A DNA stretch of 64,000 bases from Amblyomma americanum. Taxonomy: Eukaryota; Arthropoda; Arachnida; Ixodida; Ixodidae. Of the stretch, positions 57,107 through 64,000 are shown piece after piece. Position 1 is the first letter of the stretch. Each line of letters starts with the position of its first letter. The notes below the pieces were generated by a model that was not told the origin of the DNA, ran no database searches, and worked only from the letters and a program-made list of their open reading frames with translations. Location: contig NC_135505.1 in NCBI RefSeq assembly GCF_052857255.1, forward strand, positions 137,986,343 to 138,050,342. Direction: 5' to 3'. A program made the position numbers and the translations under genes.

Positions 57107-57778
57107 TTCCTGAGCGTATAGGTGAGGTTACAGACACGAGAAATAAACGAATCATGCCGGTGGCCACCATGGTTCGTGCAGAAAAGAAAGCCAAGACGGC
57201 AAGAATGTGTTAGCTTGAAGATGATTGGCTCATTAGGTATACTTAAACGTTTTTTCGTTGTTTAAACAGTCTCTGTGGTACTTTTACTTCCAGGAGAGCA
57301 GCGTGTTTTACTTATTTGAGTAAACAACGTCAACTAAAGAATAAGCAAAGGGGTACCGCATTGAACAGGTGAATAGAAGTATCTGCCTATTCAGGGTTTC
57401 CAGCATGAACTGATCTAAAGTTTGAAGATAAGCGACGCATTGCAAGGTTAGAACGAAGTAATTGTAATCAAGTGTCCCTAGTCATAACCTCTTAATTAAA
57501 TAATGACCAATTATTGAAGGTTGAAAGATATACTCCTTCAGCACCAAAAAGAGGACAAAAATCTGGACTACATTTTCTAGAAAGTTCGAAAAATCTCAGT
57601 TCTACATAGTCAGCAAATCGTTAAGGAGAATGTTAGGGATCATTTGAAGAGTGCTGCTTAAAACTTTAGTTCTCTAAATGCGTATTTCGTCAACAAGTGA
57701 GGCGATTTTACTTGTCAGGAACAAAAGCCCCATGCTGGCTATTCGCTCGCTATGAGCGAAGAACATCTAGAGTTACTG

Positions 57779-57784
57779 AATAAA
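57779..57784 (+). other. Copy 3 poly(A) signal
   Basis: AATAAA in the context AGTTACTGAATAAAG, matching the copy 1 signal at 18191. Confidence 0.5.
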
Positions 57785-58261
57785 GAAATGGCTTACCGTT
57801 TCCCATTTCTTTTGTTTTATCACACATGTTTACTACGATTGTGTTTCAAATTTCACACATCTGAACAAAAATCTTCCTGTGGGTACTTTTCTCTGTCCTG
57901 ATAAATTCCGTAAAATTACGAAGTGTTGCGAGTGTTTGTTTTGTAGAAAATTAGTTTGGAATTTTTAAGTCTTCGTGACTGAACGCCTATGGGAACACTG
58001 TGTTTATGACGTCACAAGCAGCATCGGCACGTTTACACCCCCTACCGTTTCGATAAACCGCGTTTGTTGTACTTGGATTGAACTTGGACGAGCCTGCAAG
58101 ATTTTTGTCTTCGATACAGATGACGTCATCGCTTCGTCACAGACGTTAAAATGAAGCTTCGCCTCCCACCGTGCTTCAAAGTGTCGATTCCGGTTTTCTG
58201 TATTAAAATTCTCCCTTTATATTTTGGGTATGGTGCGTTATAGAGTCATTGCACGCCAAAC

Positions 58262-60429
58262 GCTTCATAGTTTGCGCTCGGCCTTCGCGAATCTATATAA
58301 GAAAATTTGCGACTTTTTTATTGTGCCGTCAAAAGTGTTTTACAAGGTTATTTCTGGCAAAAAATTTTTCGGGTCATTTGACAACAGTTTTAATTTTTAC
58401 GATTAATCAAAAAGTATAGACGTGTCCGCATTCGCAAAGTGCATATTTTTCAGTTCACGCTTCATATATTTTCTCAACAATGCTTATACACGGCTCTTTT
58501 ATGTCGGGTAAGAAGAAAAAAGCAGTGCTAAATGGTAATTAATGTTTAGTTCTCGATATCTGAAATCTTTGAAATGTAGTGACCTTTTGTGATTATTGAT
58601 AAATTTTTGTCGGCTTCCTGGGACAGCTGGAAAGGGATTGGTAGCAGATAAATACATACTCTTGCTAATCTACCTTCTTTATCTACCTGATATATCTTCC
58701 ACCAGTGGGAATGCATTCTTTTTGTGTTTTGAGTGGTAATGAGCTCCACAGATTACCGAAATAAATTGTATAATATGATAGACATCGTGTCCATTGACAA
58801 TGGCGAGTTTCTGTCCCGGAGATCCCATTTGCAACCGGCTCTTTACATGGCGCAGTCGTTTCGAAGATAGCATTCAGAGTGTTGCTGGTGGCATCTCACA
58901 TTCGCAGCAGGGAGATTAATAGGGTGACTAATTTTTTGGCCGGAAAGGGCACCGGTAAAGCTTTGTTCTGGCACCCGCTGTCGAGTGAGGACACGTTTGG
59001 CGCTTATTGAATGCGTGTGATGACACTCGCGTTTGATAAAGTGCTTTGAGATCAAACATTATCTTTCCTGTTTTCAGCGCACATCTATTGGGGCCGTGCC
59101 AGAGCACAGTTCTTTTTCTGTTCAGCTCAGAGGATATTATTGACCGTGTGTAGTTTCGAGCGGGGATGATCTGGACTTTCTGCTTCCCTTTTTTTTTAAT
59201 GTGAGCGTGCAGTCCTACCCATCAGAAATCTTTTCGTCACTACAGGTAGGATGGTTTGTCTTCCACGAAGGGGAGCTATCTCGTGATTCCATTCGTCTGA
59301 GTCTATAGAGCATGTTTTGTGGTTCCAGCTGGATTCTAGTTTTGCTCTAGTTGATGCCAGGATACTTGGTGAAATTTCGTGCCACCTGCCTTCGAACTAC
59401 ATGGTAAGTACCTACATCACAGCATACCTTGTGCATGTTTCCTGTATTCGATTATTGCTCATTCGCTGCATTAACACTCCCCAAATAGGTTACGAGCGCC
59501 ACGTTACGTGAATAAAAGTTAGTCGACTCATCTAAACTAACGACTTTGTAAACCCCAAGGCTGTCTTCGCCGTACGCAGACGTTACTAAGCCTTTCCATA
59601 TTCAGTGTTAAAGGTGGCGCTCCATGTTAGCCGGACTCGAATACAGGACATGACAGACTTAATTAGTCAGTAATGAAAATATAGTTCGTCCCCTGCAATG
59701 TGAAACTACACATTTTAGCCACCTTCATTGTAGCTATTCCCCCTTTCTTCGTTATTTAAAGGCGCTTTGGCCGGAGGTTTGGCGGCAGGATGAAAGAGGT
59801 TCACCTTACCAACAACAGTAAATCCCGATGAGTTTAAGGCCACCACCTTCGCGCAATATTGAGAGGCTAGCAGAGAGAGGTGACAGGCAAGCAAGCGTAT
59901 TCAGGCGGTGGCGCAGGGTCAGGCGCGTAGAAGATCTAGGGCAATTTGCGGAGAACGAAACGCGCAGTTCATGTGATGATGGCGATCAGAAAAACTCTCC
60001 ACCGGGGATCTAGGATCTCAGCATTGGCGTCCCGAGAGGCGACACTGTTTGTATGCTTTCAGTATTTCAGTAACACTGAGAAGTTTGTAGTATTGCCCTA
60101 AATTAACTGACGGTCAGCCAATATTCGAATTTTGAAGAACTGTTAATGCTCTCTTAAGATACAAAGACTCACTGCACACTTAAAAAAAAATTAATCAAGA
60201 ACGTTAGAAGTACAATAAACAAATCGCTTTATCTAGTGCGTTTCTTTTTATGTCGTGTTTAATGAATAACGATAACGGAATCAAGCAAAACGTTATGTTC
60301 AAACGCCAACCACCAAATGTCGCTGTTCTTCTGTCCGTTATGACGTGTCATCTCGTAACTGGTGGTATGAAAGGGTGGTAAGGTCAGCAGTATCGACGGT
60401 GTTCTTGCTGCTTCTGCCATTCCCTCCAG
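58262..60429. other. Spacer between copies 3 and 4
   Basis: No exon 1 clearly homologous to the other copies was found. A donor-like ATG|GTAAGTACC at 59403 about 1 kb before copy 4 is a weak candidate. Ends in the acceptor CATTCCCTCCAG. Confidence 0.4.
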
Positions 60430-60980
60430 CCTTCAAGATGACCGCCACAGACGTAATACGAGAACTGGGCGACCCGGACAAGCTGTGCGGCCTGGAAGAC
60501 CACGTTTTGCTTAAGTTGGACAGACCTTGGCAAAGCCCTCGGAGGTCAACGTTGCCGAGAGGTCTGCACCTCGAAGATGGGGGACAGCTCATCACGGCCA
60601 CCACGGACAGCTTCATAGCACACAGCAAAATCCTCTCCAAACTCCGCGTGGTGGCGGCTGTGCTCGCCGGCTGTACTGCCTTAGACTCTTGCCAGGCGCT
60701 TGCCTCCGCTGCTCGAAAAGTGCTCGCCAAGGCCAAGACTCTGGTGTTCGTTCACAACCGGGACAACGTCCTGAACCTGGTGGACTGGTTCCGCTCAGTT
60801 GAGGTTATTGTCCTACATCATGACCTGAGGCTGCAGGATGTGCCGGATGATTTCACAGGGTTTGCGGGCAATAGAAAGCCGCAGTTGAAAAGACTCATCG
60901 GAAGTTTTGCCGCCATGGGAATGGACAACTTGTTCATCACTCCACAGACCATGTGTCAATTAATATGTTGCTGTCCCCAA
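60430..60980 (+). CDS. Copy 4, exon A: 181 codons; rest beyond the window
   Basis: ATG at 60438 in the same CCTTCAAGATGACCGCC context, donor GTAAGA at 60981, phase 0. Begins MTATDVIRELGDPDKLCGLE and has HNRDNVLNLVDWFRSV. It is three codons shorter than copies 1 and 3 because of a gap around residues 35-43 (RPWQSPRRSTLP). Exons B and C are not found up to 64000. Intron A-B spans 2-3.7 kb in the other copies, so exon B may lie just outside the window. Whether copy 4 is complete is undecided. Confidence 0.83.
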
Positions 60981-61759
60981 GTAAGACCACCCAGTTGCTA
61001 CTATCATGATTTTTACTTTACGGATGTTTATTTTGGTTCATTGGTAGCTGAGGTGTTGGCTTCATTGAAAATATCGCAATGTAGAGATAAAAACAATAAG
61101 CTGTGTGTCGTCTAAGCGAGGACATAGCTGTCGTAGGGGAAGCCAGTACAGCATACACAGTGTACCTCTTTAACTATTTTAGTGGTTTTTCGACATAATT
61201 TCTACCTTAGAGGCTTCATCGCCTCCCTGCCCTACACCTCTCACCCTCTGCTCGGGGCTCTCAGCCGGTAATTATAATAGAAGCGGCCGCTACCTTAATG
61301 ACACAACACGGCAAGCGTGGCTACTTGTTAAGCCAACAACATACCAGTTGATTTAGAGCATAACGAAACGACAAGGGTGCCTTATGACGTCTTTTTGATT
61401 TGGTCCTTGATTTCCGTCCCGGAAACAGGACGCTGAAGTGTAGAGACACAGACATGACACCTACGCTTTTCATTAGCATGTGCAGTGGGTGCAATTTCGT
61501 TACCTTCTCCGTCCAGCAGTTTTCGTTTGGCGCATTTAAGAGCTGGAATTCATTGAAGCACTCGGTTGATAGGAATCACGTTTTGGAAATTTTGAGAACT
61601 CATGTGGACATTACTAATGGCTATATAATAGATACCTAATTAGTACCTGAAGCACAGCTGCATTAGTTAACAAGTGAATCGTTGTCAGGAGTTTGGGACA
61701 GCTCCTACACAGCTCAGTTCAGCCATGCGAGTTATAGCACTTCATAATTGTTTTTTTTT
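60981..61759 (+). other. Copy 4 intron A-B, start
   Basis: No exon B was found. A 79-codon frame at 61400-61639 with FGAFKSWNSL vaguely resembles LINE C-termini but is not callable. Confidence 0.4.
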
Positions 61760-62027
61760 CATAATTGGTTTTTTGGGGGAGGGGGGGAGGGGGAAGGAAA
61801 TGGCGCAGTATCTGTCACGTATATCGTTGGACACCTGAACCGCGCCATAAGGGAAGGGATAAACGAGGGAGTGAAAGAAGAAAGAAAGAAAGAGGTGCCG
61901 TAGTGGATGGCTCCGGAATAATTTCGGCCACCTGGGGATCTTTAACGTGCACTGACATCGCACAGCACACGGGCGCCTTAGCGTTTTTCCTCCATAAAAA
62001 CGCAGCCACCGCGGTCGGATTCGAACA
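61760..62027 (-). repeat. SINE-B, partial head
   Basis: Reverse orientation from the G-rich run (61775-61795) to 'cgcagccaccgcggtcggat' and a B-box remnant. Confidence 0.86.
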
Positions 62028-62053
62028 TAAGAAAAATCGCGTTTGTTCGTATA

Positions 62054-62711
62054 TACAGGGTGTCTCACCTAAGGCTTTGCTCCATTTTCAAAAATAGGCT
62101 TCTTGAGTTCGAAGAGACCTTTTTTCGGCATAGCACTGTCAGCGGTACAGTAGACCAGAATACAGCTAAGAACTACTAACCAGCGGATTGGTTAACTAAT
62201 ATTGAATAATTAACTTTTCGAACATTACTTTTAAGACTCCTTAATAACCGAGAGGCGTGTAGCCCACCGTAAGTAATACCCATATCAATTTTTAGAATTT
62301 TGATAACGCAGTTACCCTCGGCGCTGTGGTCCAACAAATTCTGGCTACATAGCGCCAAAATACATGCGCCTTCGGGAAACCTTCAGGCAAAGCAACCTCC
62401 CCAGCGCACGTAACCCGTCAAAATAGCCAAACTTTCTTGAGCCACAGTGTAGAGGGTAACCGTGTTTTCGAATTTCTAGAAACTGATATGAATATTACGT
62501 ACGGTGGGATACACGCCTTATAATAATTAAGGAGCCTAATGGTAATAGCTATAAAGTTAACTACTCAATATTTGTTGACCAGCCTGCTAGTTGTTGCGTC
62601 TCAGCTGTATTCTGACGTTCTGCGCCGCTAAGAAGCTGCAAAAAACGCTCTTCTAACTCAAAAAATCTATTTTTTGAAAAATGTGTAACGTCTCAGGTGA
62701 ACCACCCTGTA
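62054..62711. mobile_element. Foldback MITE M1, best-preserved copy
   Basis: The element 62056-62709 begins CAGGGTGTCTCACCT and ends AGGTGAACCACCCTG, flanked by TA on both sides. The two halves are imperfect inverted copies over most of their length (for example GTAGCCCACCGTAAGTAATA at left and TATTACGTACGGTGGGATACAC at right), so the whole element can fold into one long hairpin. No coding capacity. TA duplication suggests mobilisation by a Tc1/mariner-like or similar TA-targeting transposase. Confidence 0.85.
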
Positions 62712-64000
62712 CAGCTAATCCCGGAGAGCACGGAACGGGTACTTCTCGAACATACATATTCTACGTGATCTCGCCCGCTTAGCGCCTTTTTTCGTATCAT
62801 TAATCGTAAACATAACGGACTGCACTTTCCCGCAGGATTTAGGTTTGACATGACGTTGGGAGTATATCAAAGAAAGTGGTGTCTCGATGCGCCCCGAACA
62901 TTTCTTCTCAAGTCATTCAAGGTTTAAACAATGGGCACCGATGAAAGGGCGAAAATTTAAAGCTCTTTTGGATAACAAGAACGATTTTTGAAGAAGTTAC
63001 AGTTGCAATTGCTTTTTCACCTGTGCACTAAAGAAAGCAGGAGCTGGGCTCTCGATTGCTTATTGCCGCGTTTACCAAACCAAAGAAAATTGTCCAACGA
63101 TTACACTTTCGCAACACAGCTCCCCAGTCTCGCGCTTTATGGCTCCAACCGAATTGTTCACATGCACGTCTTCACGCGCCTTAGCCGAATGGTCCAACGC
63201 TTCGTTGCCAAGTCGAATGTATGATAGAACCACACATCTTTTTTTTCTCAGAAAAAAATGCAGCCTTCAATTTTTGGTGTTGCGCTGCCAGGCGGCGAAG
63301 CAAGTGAAATAAAGCGCTGTCCCGAATTCCTTGTAACGGTGTCTATAATCAGCGATAGGTTTACTATCTAATGTAGTTCATCCATCATTTTCTGACGCAC
63401 GCCATCATCGCCAATTCTCTGTTACTAGAAATGTCTTGCTTCAGACAGCGCATTTTTAAGTTCGACTGAACGCCTTCGGTGCTGCACACGGTATATGCGG
63501 TTAAATGTGGGTTTTGCGGAAACAACTACTTTAGCTTTGTATTGTCTGACGTCTAGCGCATAACTCTGATGACGAGGGAAAAATTTTGGTTTCCAGAAAT
63601 TGTTGACAGCCTGGCGGTGAAAACAGTTGGCCTAAAAGACTAATGTTTGGTTTACTTGGTGGTGAAGATTTGTGGCTTAAAAGCAGGAACGAGTACGAAA
63701 AATTTTTTCGTAGTTCTCAGGCTCTGTATAGTGTGAAAGGCATTTGCTATTTGTATTACAGAGCAAGGTGAATGATAGCATGTTTGGGAAAAATGTTTAG
63801 AATATAAAATAAAAATAACAACAAATACACATTTTGGGAAAAATTTTAGAATATAAAATAAAAATAAGCACAATTAAAGACACCTGTGCCTGGTGGCACC
63901 GCCACTACGCCTTTTCATATGCCGCGATCTTACCGTCCGTCGATGCCTCAACCAATCCATCCCTCCCTCCTTCCCTCCTTCGCCCCATCTATCTCTTCAC
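62712..64000. other. Right end of the window, nothing recognised
   Basis: A local duplication of 'agaatataaaataaaaataa' at about 63799 and 63851, and (CCTT/CCTC)n simple sequence at about 63960-63985. Probably still inside copy 4's intron. No exon B was found. Confidence 0.45.

Noticed and set aside
59387..59403. Exon 1 of copy 4 at the GTAAGTACC donor
   Set aside because: The upstream sequence does not align with exon 1 of copies 1-3, so only the donor supports it.
61400..61639. 79-codon frame resembling a LINE C-terminus (FGAFKSWNSL)
   Set aside because: The resemblance is a handful of residues, and no RT or 3' UTR features accompany it.

Overview
This is a eukaryotic nuclear window, almost certainly from a hard tick (Ixodidae, probably Metastriata). 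The evidence is intron-split coding exons, very high transposon density, and many tRNA-derived SINEs whose body matches my recollection of the Ruka-type SINE described from ixodid ticks. There are no operons, no structural RNA genes and no CRISPR. The organism call is inference from repeats and could not be checked against a database.

The only convincing host genes are four plus-strand, tandemly duplicated members of one gene family (copies 1-4). Each member has three coding exons, all joined in phase 0: exon A (181-184 codons, opening with MTATD or MKAAD), exon B (75 codons in every copy) and exon C (about 233-239 codons plus stop). The protein of roughly 495 residues has leucine-rich-repeat-like strands, no obvious signal peptide or membrane segment, and a conserved C-terminal W-x-x-C-x-x-C-x-AEFP motif. 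Copies 1 (10.4-18.0 kb) and 2 (25.4-32.3 kb) look intact. Copy 3 (51.5-56.5 kb) has an in-frame TAA in exon C and a weakened upstream splice donor. Copy 4 (from 60.4 kb) shows only exon A before the window ends. A noncoding first exon, introns and 3' flank are also recognisably duplicated, so the unit of duplication is the whole gene.

Region by region: 1-8.2 kb is intergenic, with SINEs, a LINE tail, a foldback MITE and a tentative minus-strand transporter-like exon. 8.7-18.7 kb is copy 1, whose A-B intron holds a Penelope-like element nested inside a MITE. 18.9-24 kb is a retroelement graveyard (gypsy fragment, CR1-like LINE, LINE tail, SINEs). 24.5-33 kb is copy 2. 33-49 kb is accessory sequence with LINE remnants, a SINE with an inverted 5' half, a SINE that appears to have carried 3' flanking DNA to a new site, and hairpins. 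49.5-58.3 kb is copy 3. 60.4-64 kb is the start of copy 4, followed by another MITE.

The paralogous introns act as built-in empty-site controls. Comparing copy 1 with copy 3 shows that the MITE and at least one intronic SINE of copy 1 inserted after the gene duplication. The function of the gene family is unknown to me. Expansion, divergence and decay of members suggest a rapidly evolving, lineage-specific family, but that is inference.
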